A stretch of 64,000 nucleotides of DNA, from assembly GCF_030770395.1 (NCBI RefSeq), contig NZ_CP132480.1, positions 4,702,870 to 4,766,869 of the forward strand. The letters are read 5' to 3'. Positions within the stretch are counted from its first letter, which is position 1; every line of letters starts with the position of its first letter. Position numbers and translations under genes: made by a program. This document shows positions 7,337 through 15,457 of the stretch, in pieces. The stretch comes from Telluria beijingensis (GTDB lineage: Bacteria; Pseudomonadota; Gammaproteobacteria; Burkholderiales; Burkholderiaceae_D). The notes beneath the pieces are model-generated. The model was not told the origin of the DNA. It saw only the letters and a program-made list of their open reading frames with translations, and ran no database searches.

Positions 7337-9610
7337 TCAGGCCGCGTAGCCCAGCTGCGCCGTCCCGTACTGGGAGCGGTATTCGCCGAGGCGCAAGGCC
7401 ATGTCATTGAACAGCACCCCGCGCGGCGAAATGCCGGCATGGTTGAGCCGCTTGATCGACTCGTTGATGTGGTTTTCGGTCGTCACACCGGAGCGGGCCA
7501 CGATGAATACGGCGCCGGCGTGCGCGCCGATGATGAGCGCATCGGCGACCGACAGCAAGGGCGGCGGGTCGAGCAGCACCAGGTCGTAGCGGCCGCTGAC
7601 CAGTTCGAGCAGGTTGCCCAGGTTAAGCTGCAGCAGGAATTCGGAACGGTTGGTCGGCAACTCTCCGGTCGGGATGAAGTCGAGGTTGTCCAGCACGCTG
7701 CGGTGGATGACCTCGTCGACCGGCATCGCGCCGGCGATGGCCCGCGACAGGCCGCGCGCCCGGTCGATGCCAAAGTAGCGGTGCAGGTGGCCATTGCGCA
7801 GGTCGGCGTCGATCAGCAGCACGCGCATGCCGCTGGCCGCCATCACCGCCGCGAAGTTGGCGGTGACGAAGGATTTACCCAGGCCGCGCGTGGGCCCGGC
7901 AATCATGACGACGTTGTTCTTGAAGTGCGGCATCGAGAAACGCAGGGCGGCGCGGAAGCTGCGCAGGCTCTCGACGGCGGGGTCTTCGGGCAGGATCTGG
8001 GCCAGCAGCGGCAAGCCGCCGTCCGGCTTGACCTTGCGCATCAGCTTGTCCTCGTTGCCGCTGTGGGGAATGGAGGCATACACGACCCGCGCCCGCAGCA
8101 GGCGCTCGATCTTCGCCGGGTCGTCGATCCCGCCGCGCATGGCCTTGCGGGCAAAGGCGATCAGGGTGCCGAGGAATAGCCCGGTGACCACCGCCAGCGC
8201 GACGATCAGCGGCTGGTTCGGCTTGATCGGCCGCTCGGGCTCGATCGGCGCATCGACCAGCCGCACATTGCTGACCCGGCCGACCGAGATCAGGCGCAGC
8301 TGCTGGGCCGTGTTCGACAGCGCGGTGTACAGGTCGGTGTTGACCTTGATGTCGCGCGTCAGCCGCGCCTCGTCCTGCTCCATCACCGGCAGCGTGCGGA
8401 TGCGGGCGGCGATCGCCTCGATCTCGGTATCGACTTCGCGCCGCTGGCGATTGACCGCGGCGACCACCGGATGGTCTTCGGTGAAGCGGGCCAGCAACTC
8501 GGTCTTTTTCTGCATCAGCTCCATGCGGCGCGCGCGCGCGGCCGCCGCCTGCGCCAGGCTCATGCGCGCTTCTTCGCGCAGGTCGACCGTGCCGTGGGCG
8601 TTGCGGAACTGGTTGTAGCGGTCTTCGGATTGCTCGAGCTGGCGCTTCAGGATCGGCAACTGCTGGTTGAGGAAGGCCAGCGACTTCTCGGCCTCCTCGG
8701 TCTTGCGCGCCAGGTTCTGGCGCATGTATTCGCGCCCGATCTCGCTCAGCAGGCCATTGATGCGGTCGGCGTCCTGGCCCTGGAGCTTGACTTCGATCAC
8801 GCCCGACTGCTTGCCCTGCTCCGTGATCACCATCGAACGCTGGATGCCCTGGATCGTGCCCAGGCGCGACTTGCGCTTGATCCTGAAGCGCGCCCCGGGG
8901 TTGGCCACCATGCGGTCGACCTTGATCTCGACCAGCCCGTCCGGCGTCTGCACCCGGTAGCGCTGGCCGACGCTGGCATCGAAGGCGATGCGCTGGCCGC
9001 CGCCGGAAAAGCGGTAGCGGTTGTTGGCGCGCGCGGTCAGGACGAATTCGCGGTTGAGCCAACTGTCGGGCACCTCGAACACCGATACCGCGGCGCGCTC
9101 GCCGCCCCAGACGAAGCCGCCATAGCCGAACAGGCCCGGCCGCGACAGTGCGCCGCCGTTCTGGTTGGCGAACCAGGAGCCCAGCACCGGGAAATACTTG
9201 GGTTGCACCTCGACGTACAGTTGCAGGTTGTCGACCGCGCGCGAGACGACCATGCGCGAACGCAGCAATTCCATCTCGGCGATCGCGGCCTTCTTGGTCT
9301 CGAACAGCGAGGACGCCTCGCTCAGGATGTTCTTCGAGGCGTTGGGGCTTTCTTCCTCGACGTGGATCATCAGGTTCGCCTCGTAGACCGGATTGGCCAC
9401 CAGCGCATACAGCACGGCGACGATCGTGATGATCGCCGTGATGCTGCCGATCAGCCAGCGGCTGTCGTACAGCGTGTTGAGATAGCCCTTCAGGTCGACC
9501 GTGGGTTCTTCGGGCAGGGGCTCGGGCGGACGCGGGTCGAACGGCACCGACAGCACCGGCGGGCTGTGTGAGACTTGCTTGAGCGAATGCGCATCGTGCG
9601 GGCTGGTCAT
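7337..9610 (-). CDS. polysaccharide biosynthesis tyrosine autokinase (Wzc/BY-kinase type)
   Basis: 757 residues from the ATG at 9610, which has GAGGAG about eight bases upstream; the open frame continues upstream through repeated sequence. Layout: cytoplasmic N-terminus with DLKGYLNTLYDSRW, first membrane helix near residues 30-55, a periplasmic Wzz domain with coiled coil (about 290-420), a second helix near 460-480, then the kinase. Walker A GPTRGLGKS is near residue 575, Walker A' VLLIDADLRNG near 600, and Walker B YDLVLLDPPPL near 682. The tail EYRSQYGTAQLGYAA has three tyrosines that would be autophosphorylated. It works with the outer-membrane export protein encoded just upstream to control polymer length and export. 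Confidence 0.95.
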   Translation of the reverse strand: MTSPHDAHSLKQVSHSPPVLSVPFDPRPPEPLPEEPTVDLKGYLNTLYDSRWLIGSITAIITIVAVLYALVANPVYEANLMIHVEEESPNASKNILSEASSLFETKKAAIAEMELLRSRMVVSRAVDNLQLYVEVQPKYFPVLGSWFANQNGGALSRPGLFGYGGFVWGGERAAVSVFEVPDSWLNREFVLTARANNRYRFSGGGQRIAFDASVGQRYRVQTPDGLVEIKVDRMVANPGARFRIKRKSRLGTIQGIQRSMVITEQGKQSGVIEVKLQGQDADRINGLLSEIGREYMRQNLARKTEEAEKSLAFLNQQLPILKRQLEQSEDRYNQFRNAHGTVDLREEARMSLAQAAAARARRMELMQKKTELLARFTEDHPVVAAVNRQRREVDTEIEAIAARIRTLPVMEQDEARLTRDIKVNTDLYTALSNTAQQLRLISVGRVSNVRLVDAPIEPERPIKPNQPLIVALAVVTGLFLGTLIAFARKAMRGGIDDPAKIERLLRARVVYASIPHSGNEDKLMRKVKPDGGLPLLAQILPEDPAVESLRSFRAALRFSMPHFKNNVVMIAGPTRGLGKSFVTANFAAVMAASGMRVLLIDADLRNGHLHRYFGIDRARGLSRAIAGAMPVDEVIHRSVLDNLDFIPTGELPTNRSEFLLQLNLGNLLELVSGRYDLVLLDPPPLLSVADALIIGAHAGAVFIVARSGVTTENHINESIKRLNHAGISPRGVLFNDMALRLGEYRSQYGTAQLGYAA

Positions 9611-9625
9611 GATGGAGACTCCTCT

Positions 9626-9695
9626 GGACTGCTCGGGCCGCTCGGGGCCACGCAAGGCCACGCGAGGCCGCTTGGGACCGCTCAAGGCTGCTTGA
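9626..9695. repeat. seven degenerate 10-bp tandem units in the wza-wzc spacer
   Basis: Reading the plus strand in steps of ten from 9626 gives GGACTGCTCG, GGCCGCTCGG, GGCCACGCAA, GGCCACGCGA, GGCCGCTTGG, GACCGCTCAA and GGCTGCTTGA. The units keep exact 10-base spacing, one DNA helix turn. They lie between the stop of the export gene (9715) and the ribosome-binding site of the autokinase gene (about 9614-9619). Function unknown. Confidence 0.7.
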
Positions 9696-9714
9696 TATGG
9701 CTGCTGAAGGCTGA

Positions 9715-10899
9715 TCAGGGCCTGTTGGTGACGCCGACGGCATTCGTCAACGCGCCGGGGAACAACAGGCTCAGGTGCCGGTTCCAGTTCGCCAGCGAGG
9801 CGGCCACATACACCACGTCCTTGGGCCGCAGCTCGAAGGTCTCGGCCATCGCCAGCGCGCCGGAATCGCGCGCGTCGAGCCGGAACACGCGGGTGCGCTC
9901 CGGTGTCTTGCGCACCACATACACCTGGCGCGCATCGCCGCTCAAGGGGCTGATGCCGCCCGTTTCGCCCAGCGCCTCGTTGAGCGTGAGCCGGCCGTCG
10001 TGCATGGTGAGCGCCTTCGGCGTGAGCACCTCGCCCGACACGAAGACCTTGCTTTCGTCGCGCGAGTGCACCCGCACGAGGTCACCGTGCGCCAGCAGGA
10101 TCGTGCCGGGGTTGATGCCCTTCTGCACTAGTTCGCGCAGGTTGAGGTGGTAGCGCGCGTCACCGCGCTCGATCACGATGCGGCTCTGGTCCGCGTTCGG
10201 CTGCATGCCGCCGGCGCGGTTGAGCGCCTCGACCAGGGTCATCGGGATATCGTCGATCGCCTGCAGGCCGGGCGTGCGCACCTCGCCGTCGACGTACACG
10301 CGGCGGCTGCGGTAGGCCTGCACGCGCAGGGTGACGTTCGGATTGGCGATATACCGCGCCAGTTTGCCGGTGAGCAGTGCACGCGCTTCTTCCTCGGTCT
10401 TGCCCTCGATGGCGAGCAGGCCGATCAGGGGAAACTGGATGCGGCCCAGGTGGTCAACCGCGAAACCGGGCGGCGTCGCGTTGGGCTGGACGACGCCGCT
10501 GTCGGCGGCCGAGGTGGCCATGGTCATGCCGCCGGCGGCGAGTTCGGGGTGGTCCCAGACGACGACCGACAGGATGTCGCCGCGGCCGATCGTATACGGC
10601 GGCGGCTGGGATACGAACAGCGGCGTCAGGTCTTGCCGCGCCACGCCGGCGAGGGCCGCGCGTTCGGTCTCGATCAGGGTTTCGGTGATGAGCTCGGTGG
10701 GCGGCGGCGGCGGCGCCGCCGCATCCGGTCCGCCCGAACGCGCCGCCTCGCCGAAGCCGATGCCGGTCGCACACGCGGACAGGGCCAGGAGGCATACCAG
10801 TGGGCCAACGAAGGTCGCGATGAAACCGGCGACGAAGGTGGCGGAACTGGCGGCGAAGCGCGGTAAATCCCTAATTGCAACTGAACAAATCCAAGCCAT
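9715..10899 (-). CDS. polysaccharide export outer-membrane lipoprotein (Wza-like)
   Basis: 394 residues. The N-terminal segment ends CLLALSAC, a lipobox with Cys at about residue 43, so the protein should be a lipoprotein in the outer membrane; the region before the hydrophobic core is unusually long, and a later start is possible. PPYTIGRGDILSVVVWDHPE (near 100-120) opens the polysaccharide export domain. Two SLBB-type beta domains follow (RSRRVYVDGEVRTPG and DESKVFVSGEVLTPK). Family members form the octameric channel that carries capsule or exopolysaccharide through the outer membrane. It is the first gene of a two-gene minus-strand unit with the tyrosine autokinase 104 bases downstream. 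The promoter should lie in 10900-11067, where I see no clear boxes. Confidence 0.93.
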   Translation of the reverse strand: MAWICSVAIRDLPRFAASSATFVAGFIATFVGPLVCLLALSACATGIGFGEAARSGGPDAAAPPPPPTELITETLIETERAALAGVARQDLTPLFVSQPPPYTIGRGDILSVVVWDHPELAAGGMTMATSAADSGVVQPNATPPGFAVDHLGRIQFPLIGLLAIEGKTEEEARALLTGKLARYIANPNVTLRVQAYRSRRVYVDGEVRTPGLQAIDDIPMTLVEALNRAGGMQPNADQSRIVIERGDARYHLNLRELVQKGINPGTILLAHGDLVRVHSRDESKVFVSGEVLTPKALTMHDGRLTLNEALGETGGISPLSGDARQVYVVRKTPERTRVFRLDARDSGALAMAETFELRPKDVVYVAASLANWNRHLSLLFPGALTNAVGVTNRP

Positions 10900-11067
10900 G
10901 ATTGTTGCCTATCAAAAATAGTCGCAGTAGTTGGACGTTTCAGTCCAGAGTACGGCGTCCATCGGGCTTGGCTTTGCAGCGCATCAAACGCCAACGGCGA
11001 CGGCGGACACGGCGTCGGCCGGTGCCGGCGCGCGCCGCGACCGCGTGGCGGCATTCGCACACATCGC

Positions 11068-12828
11068 TCAGCGCATCTCTTCGATCAGCTTGAGTCCATC
11101 GGTGAAGCGCCAGATGCGGCGGATCTCGATGATGTCGAAACGCGCCGCGACATTCGGCGGAAACGCGGCATAGCGCGCATTCAGCTGCACGAAGCGGCGC
11201 ACTGCATCGTCCGTGTCGGCGCGGCCGCTGGAACGGACGATGGTGACCTCGTCGACGCTGCCGTCGCTGCGCAGCGACAGGCTGACCAGCGGATCGATAC
11301 GCACGTCCTGTACTGCCAGGCGGCCGCCGCCCATCACCGCATTGCGCTCGAGCTTCTGGCGCACGCTGTCGACGTACAGGCGCAGGGGCGCGTCGCGCTC
11401 GCCGCCGTCGGCCACGACCCGGCGTCCGCCCATGGCGCGCTCGGCCGACGTGGCAGGCGCCGCCACATTGGGGATGGTCACGCCGCGCAGCAATTCGCGC
11501 GCGCGGTTGCCGGGCAGGCCGGCCAGCGATCCGGCGCCTGGCTGGCTGCCGGCACCGCTGCCGGCGCCGCGCCCGAGCCCTGCCCCCGGGCCCACGGGCA
11601 TCGACTCCATGCCGGCGCCAGGGACGGGCGCATGGGCCTGCATGCGCTGCGCAGCGGCCTGGCGCGCGGCTTCCTCGGCCTGCGCGCGGGCCAGCCGTTC
11701 GGCGGCGGCGCGTGCCTGCTGTGCGGCCTGCTGCTCGGCCTGCTGCCTGGCCTGCTGCTCGGCCAGCTGCCGGGCCTGCTGCTCGGCCAACTGCTGCGCC
11801 TGCTGTCGCGCCAGCTGTTCCGCCAGCTGCCGCGCGCGCTCCCGCTCCTGCTCCAGTTTCTGCTGCTGCGCCTGCTCCAGTTTCTGCTGCTGCGCCTGCT
11901 CCTGCGCCACCCGCAAGGCCTCCTGCCCGGCGCGCTGGCGCAGCAGTTCTGCCTGCGCGCGCACGGCCTGTTCCTCGCGCAGCAGGCGTTCTGCCTCGCG
12001 CTGCTGCGCGATCCGCGCCGCCTCCACGGCCGCCTGTTCCTGCGCCAGGCGCTCCTGGTCGAGTCGTTCCCGATCCAGCCGTTCCTGCGCCAGGCGCTCG
12101 GCGGCGTCCCGCTCGGCCTGGGCCAGCCGTTCCTGTTCCAGCTCCTGTTCGGCCGCCTGGCGCCGACTTTCTTCTTCCGCCGCTCGCTCCTGTTGCGCCA
12201 CGAGATCGGGCTCGAGTTCGGGCTGGAGTTCGGGCACGGGGTCAGGATCGGCGTCCGCCAGCTCGACCGGTTCGACCGGTTCGACCGCCGGCTCGCTTGC
12301 CATGGCCTCGACCGGCGCAGGCGTCTCGGCGACCGGCTCGGGAACGATGTCGGGCAACGGCACGGGCATGGTGAATTCGGATTCCGGATCCGGCGCGGCA
12401 GCGATGACCGGCGCCGGCACCTCGCGCAGCCTGGGCCTGGGCGCGGGCGGCCTGGCGCGTTTTGGTCGCCGCGCCTGCGCTGGCGGACGCGCGTCAGCCT
12501 GCGCGACCGGCGCCGGCGGCGGCGGCAAATCGACCAGTCGCATGCCGCGCGAAGCGACCGTTGGTGGCGGCGGCGCCGGTATTGGCGGTGCCGGCGCCGG
12601 CACGGGCGCCGGCGGCGTGTCGGGCAAAGGCAACGAAGGCGCTGGCGGGGACGACGGCGCCAGGGTGACGCTGATCGGTCCCCCGCCGCCCAGGTCGAGG
12701 CCTGGCACGCCGAACTGCAGCGACAGCAGCAGCCCGTGCAACAGCACCGAGATGGCGATGCCCACACCCAGGCGCCGGTCGCTGCGTGCCCGCTCGGGTG
12801 GTCGCCTGCCAGCGCTCGCTTGGGTCAT
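11068..12828 (-). CDS. TonB/TolA-like envelope energy transducer with long coiled coil
   Basis: 586 residues. One membrane helix near the N-terminus (VGIAISVLLHGLLLSLQFG, about residues 22-40, with the HGLLL pattern of TonB proteins), then a Pro-rich stretch (about 55-130), an acidic Pro/Glu stretch, and a Gln/Ala/Glu/Arg-rich coiled coil (about 205-395). A Gly-rich linker leads to a C-terminal domain of about 100 residues beginning LYVDSVRQKLERNAVMGGG, with SLRSDGSVDEVTIVRSSG, typical of TonB C-terminal domains. It should link the inner membrane motor to outer-membrane receptors. No exbB or exbD is nearby. Length and coiled coil recall TolA, but the C-terminal domain looks TonB-like. Two perfect 24-bp DNA repeats lie in the coiled coil. 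Confidence 0.8.
   Translation of the reverse strand: MTQASAGRRPPERARSDRRLGVGIAISVLLHGLLLSLQFGVPGLDLGGGGPISVTLAPSSPPAPSLPLPDTPPAPVPAPAPPIPAPPPPTVASRGMRLVDLPPPPAPVAQADARPPAQARRPKRARPPAPRPRLREVPAPVIAAAPDPESEFTMPVPLPDIVPEPVAETPAPVEAMASEPAVEPVEPVELADADPDPVPELQPELEPDLVAQQERAAEEESRRQAAEQELEQERLAQAERDAAERLAQERLDRERLDQERLAQEQAAVEAARIAQQREAERLLREEQAVRAQAELLRQRAGQEALRVAQEQAQQQKLEQAQQQKLEQERERARQLAEQLARQQAQQLAEQQARQLAEQQARQQAEQQAAQQARAAAERLARAQAEEAARQAAAQRMQAHAPVPGAGMESMPVGPGAGLGRGAGSGAGSQPGAGSLAGLPGNRARELLRGVTIPNVAAPATSAERAMGGRRVVADGGERDAPLRLYVDSVRQKLERNAVMGGGRLAVQDVRIDPLVSLSLRSDGSVDEVTIVRSSGRADTDDAVRRFVQLNARYAAFPPNVAARFDIIEIRRIWRFTDGLKLIEEMR
11848..11895. repeat. two perfect 24-bp tandem copies inside the TonB-like gene
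   Basis: CTGCTCCAGTTTCTGCTGCT plus GCGC is repeated exactly twice (11848-11871 and 11872-11895). In the minus-strand protein it encodes two copies of the octamer AQQQKLEQ. Being a multiple of three, copy-number change would lengthen or shorten the coiled coil without a frameshift. Confidence 0.85.
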
Positions 12829-12929
12829 GTCATCGCTTGAACAATATTGTCAAGCTGGCATCTTAGCGTTTACTCAGCAGTAATGCGAGGCGCGCACGAT
12901 TCAAATCCGGCCAGCGCCGGGATAGGCTC

Positions 12930-13283
12930 TTATTTGTTCGAGGTGCCGGCCATGCTGCCGACCAGCGCTCTCAGGCCGGCCTGCGCCTGGGCCCAGGGCG
13001 TACCTGCCAGTTGCTGCGTGCAGTGCGGGCAGGCCTGCATCGGGTCGCAGTCATGCGCCAGCTCGACGTAGTTCAGGCCGACCACGGTCTTGCCCTGGTA
13101 GCTGTCGACCCGCCCCGGCTTCGCAGTCGGGGCAGCCGCATCCGGCGCGCCGTCCAGCCACTTGGCGAACGGCTCGGTGGCGACCCCGTCCGGCACGTAC
13201 CAGCGGCGGCGAGTCGGGTTCCAGCGGGCGCCGAGCGCCTTGGCGGCGTCTTTCTCGGCGTAAGGGACGGTAAGGAAAACCAT
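12930..13283 (-). CDS. DUF5710-domain protein with a Cys/His cluster
   Basis: 117 residues from the ATG of MVFLTVPYAEKD; a TTG 21 bases upstream is open but less likely. The first 35 residues (VPYAEKDAAKALGARWNPTR followed by RRWYVPDG) match the DUF5710 domain, found in plasmid- and phage-associated proteins of unclear role. A second part holds HDCDPMQACPHC, with three Cys and two His that could bind a metal ion. It starts 31 bases after the stop of the holin-like gene on the same strand, so both are probably transcribed from the operator region at 13629-13692. The function is unknown; the link to the repressor is inferred from layout. Confidence 0.72.
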   Translation of the reverse strand: MVFLTVPYAEKDAAKALGARWNPTRRRWYVPDGVATEPFAKWLDGAPDAAAPTAKPGRVDSYQGKTVVGLNYVELAHDCDPMQACPHCTQQLAGTPWAQAQAGLRALVGSMAGTSNK

Positions 13284-13314
13284 GAATGAGGCAATCGATG
13301 TCAATGCGGAACCG

Positions 13315-13554
13315 TCATTCTACAGGCGGCCGGCCCGGCCGATGGGCGTCGTCGCCGGATGCTTCCTTTTGCTCGCGGATCCATGCGGCGTCGCTGGCAC
13401 GCTGTTCGCGCCGGTCCTTGCGCCAGGTATAGACCAGGTTGACGAGCGCGCTCAACAATCCGGTCAGGATGCCGACCAGGATGCCGAGGTCGGACAGCGT
13501 CAGCGATGCGGCCGGGTCGGCGCCGAGCAGGCGCAGGTATGTGTCGATGAACAT
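13315..13554 (-). CDS. small single-span membrane protein, holin-like
   Basis: 79 residues from the ATG at 13554, chosen because AGAGGAG lies a few bases upstream. One membrane segment (LGILVGILTGLLSALVNLVY, about residues 21-40) is followed by a strongly basic stretch (TWRKDRREQR) and a polar tail. Short length, one central span beginning near L-G-I-L-V-G and a basic end recall HP1-type phage holins, which make pores in the inner membrane for lysis. The resemblance is by pattern only, and an unrelated small membrane protein is possible. It is transcribed away from the S24 repressor gene, with the mirrored operators in between. Confidence 0.6.
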   Translation of the reverse strand: MFIDTYLRLLGADPAASLTLSDLGILVGILTGLLSALVNLVYTWRKDRREQRASDAAWIREQKEASGDDAHRPGRPPVE

Positions 13555-13628
13555 CGTGTCTCCTCTGGCGTCGCCTGGCGCGGCGCAAGAATGGAGATGC
13601 CTGCGCCACATCAACGCGGTTGATGAAA

Positions 13629-13692
13629 GTATAGGAAAACTATACCACATCAGTAAATAAAAACTATACTATGTCGTATAGTTTTCCTATAC
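13629..13692. promoter_or_regulatory. mirrored operator sites between the S24 repressor and the holin-like gene
   Basis: GTATAGGAAAACTATAC (13629-13645) and its exact reverse complement GTATAGTTTTCCTATAC (13676-13692) frame the region. A further half site CTATAC at 13664-13669 faces the GTATAG at 13676. Each 17-mer is an inverted repeat of GTATAG with a 5-base centre, the form expected for a dimeric HTH repressor. TATACT hexamers that could serve as -10 boxes overlap the sites in both directions (13665-13670 on plus, 13630-13635 read on minus). The right-hand site ends ten bases before the repressor start codon. Binding by the neighbouring repressor is inferred. Confidence 0.8.
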
Positions 13693-13701
13693 CATGCGCA
13701 T

Positions 13702-14439
13702 ATGGATCTTCAAACGATGATTGCTGGCTGGGTAAGAGAAGCGCGCACCGCCGCCGGCCTGTCCGGTACGGCGCTCGGCGCGCGGCTGGCCCTCGAACTC
13801 GGCACCGAACGCGGCAATACCAAGGCCAATATCTCGCACTGGGAAAACGAGAAGCACAGCCCCAACCTCAAGCAGCTGCTGGCCATCTCGCGGGTGACGG
13901 GCAGGCGCCTGCCACCAGAGATCCTGGCGCCGATGTCGGGTGCGCCGACCGACGATGCGGCGCTTCCCGGTAACGTCGCCAACGCCTTGCGGGTGGTGGC
14001 GGCCGAGGGCGAAGACGATGGCTTCGTCCAGATCCCGATGGTCAAGCTGCGGTTGTCCGCCGGCCTCACCGGCTACCAGACCGAGCCGGAACGGCGCGAT
14101 GGCGGCACGCTCGGCATGCGCCGTACCTGGCTCGAGCGCAACCAATACAGCCCGTCGCACCTGATCGCCATCTACGTCAAGGGCGAGAGCATGGAGCCTT
14201 CGCTGTATGCGGGCGACATCGTGGTCATCAACACGCTCGACACCAAATTGGTCGATGGCGCGGTGTACGCCTTCAACTACGAGGGCGAAGCCGTGGTCAA
14301 GCGCCTGGCGCGCGATGCCGGCCATTGGTGGCTCACGTCCGACAATCCCGACCAGCGCAAATACCACCGCAAGCGTTGCCAGGGCGGCGAATGCCTCGTC
14401 ATCGGCCGGGTAGTGCGCAAGGAAAGCGACCGCATCTGA
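13702..14439 (+). CDS. CI/LexA-like repressor: HTH plus S24 peptidase
   Basis: 245 residues. An XRE-type helix-turn-helix occupies about residues 6-75 (SGTALGARLALELG, ANISHWENEKHSPNLKQLL). The C-terminal S24 domain has the catalytic Ser in GESMEPSLYAGD (about 163) and Lys in EAVVKRL (about 199). LSAGLTGY near residue 115 contains an Ala-Gly pair that could be the self-cleavage site. Such repressors cleave themselves when activated RecA signals DNA damage, releasing their operators. The mirrored 17-mers directly upstream are the obvious targets, giving autoregulation and control of the divergent holin-like gene. No other phage genes are nearby. The ATG at 13702 is very close to the operator, so the leader must be short. 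Confidence 0.88.
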   Translation: MDLQTMIAGWVREARTAAGLSGTALGARLALELGTERGNTKANISHWENEKHSPNLKQLLAISRVTGRRLPPEILAPMSGAPTDDAALPGNVANALRVVAAEGEDDGFVQIPMVKLRLSAGLTGYQTEPERRDGGTLGMRRTWLERNQYSPSHLIAIYVKGESMEPSLYAGDIVVINTLDTKLVDGAVYAFNYEGEAVVKRLARDAGHWWLTSDNPDQRKYHRKRCQGGECLVIGRVVRKESDRI

Positions 14440-14442
14440 AAC

Positions 14443-15348
14443 TCATGGGGCGCCTTGTGCGCCGAAGGCCGTCGCCGCCCGCTCCAGGATGCGCCGCAGC
14501 GCCGGATGATGCACGCGCCGCTCGACCGTCACCGCATAGATCTGCTCGACGATTGCATCGATCACCCCCACCTGCTCCAATCCATATTGGGCGCACAGCG
14601 CGTCCGCCAGCACGGTGGGCGCCGCCATGAAGCCGGCGCCGGCGCCGGCGAATGCGCCGAGCAAGGCGCCGTCGTCGAACTCGCCGACGACGATGGCACG
14701 CAAGCCATGCGCCTCGAGCCAGGCCTTGAGCCGGCTATGCAGGGCCGCACCTTCGCCCGGCATCAGGAATGGCGCCCCCTTCAGGCGTTGCGGGAAAGCG
14801 CCGGCCCAGCGCTGGGACACATCCGGATGGGCGAGCACCGTCACCGTGCTCGAGCCGAGCAGGTGGCTATGGCCGCGCACCGCGCCACCGGGCGGCAGGC
14901 CCTGGTCCGAGATCAAGAGGTCGAGCCGGTGCGCGCTCAGGTCTTCCATCAGGTCGGCGAAGCGCCCTTCCCTGCACACCAGGTGCATGGCCAGGCCGGC
15001 GTCGCGCGCCGGCTGCAGCAGGCGGAAGGCCATGGTCTTGGCGATCACGTCGCACAGGCCGACGCGCAGGGTCTCGGTCTCGGTGAACACGCCGCGCCGC
15101 ACCGCTTGCTCCAGCTCGTTGCCAAGGCTGAAGATCTGGTCGGCATAGCGCAGCACCGTCTTCCCGGCCTCGGTCAGCTCCAGCCCCCGTCCTTTCTTGC
15201 GCAGCAATTCCTCGCCGAGCTGGTCTTCCAATACCTGCAGCTGGGTGCTGATCGCCTGCGGCGACACGTGCAATTGCTCTGCCGCGCGCGCCACGCTGCC
15301 CGCCGTCGCCACGGCATGGAAATATTGCAGGTGCTTGTAGTTGATCAT
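14443..15348 (-). CDS. LysR-type regulator, NhaR-like
   Basis: 301 residues. The winged HTH covers about residues 1-60 (YKHLQYFHAVATAGSVARAA, SPQAISTQLQVLEDQLG) and is followed by LLRKKGRGLELTEAGKTVLRYADQIF, a wording close to NhaR activators. The rest is the LysR substrate-binding domain. NhaR proteins activate Na+/H+ antiporter and other envelope genes in response to sodium and pH, but no antiporter is nearby. It is divergent from the TerB-like gene across 109 bases, the usual arrangement of a LysR regulator and its target, so control of that gene is a reasonable guess. Its stop lies only three bases from the repressor gene stop, the two converging. Confidence 0.88.
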   Translation of the reverse strand: MINYKHLQYFHAVATAGSVARAAEQLHVSPQAISTQLQVLEDQLGEELLRKKGRGLELTEAGKTVLRYADQIFSLGNELEQAVRRGVFTETETLRVGLCDVIAKTMAFRLLQPARDAGLAMHLVCREGRFADLMEDLSAHRLDLLISDQGLPPGGAVRGHSHLLGSSTVTVLAHPDVSQRWAGAFPQRLKGAPFLMPGEGAALHSRLKAWLEAHGLRAIVVGEFDDGALLGAFAGAGAGFMAAPTVLADALCAQYGLEQVGVIDAIVEQIYAVTVERRVHHPALRRILERAATAFGAQGAP

Positions 15349-15457
15349 TTAACACCACCAAAAAACAGGATGATTTCGAAAGATTATTCGATTTTACTTT
15401 CGAATACGTGCGCCGTATATTGATCGCTCCAGTTCTTTTTAGAAGCGAGAGGAAGCA

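Noticed and set aside
1..10899. Exosortase/PEP-CTERM system linked to the polysaccharide genes
   Set aside because: No exosortase or PEP-CTERM protein is encoded in the visible part; it may lie upstream of the window, but nothing here supports it.
11213..12883. 556-residue Ser/Cys/Arg-rich plus-strand frame
   Set aside because: It is the complement of the Gln/Ala coiled coil of the TonB-like gene; repeated GCC/CTG codons create it.
12930..14439. Complete prophage
   Set aside because: No structural, replication, packaging or integrase genes occur on either side; only the repressor, a small membrane protein and a DUF5710 protein are present.
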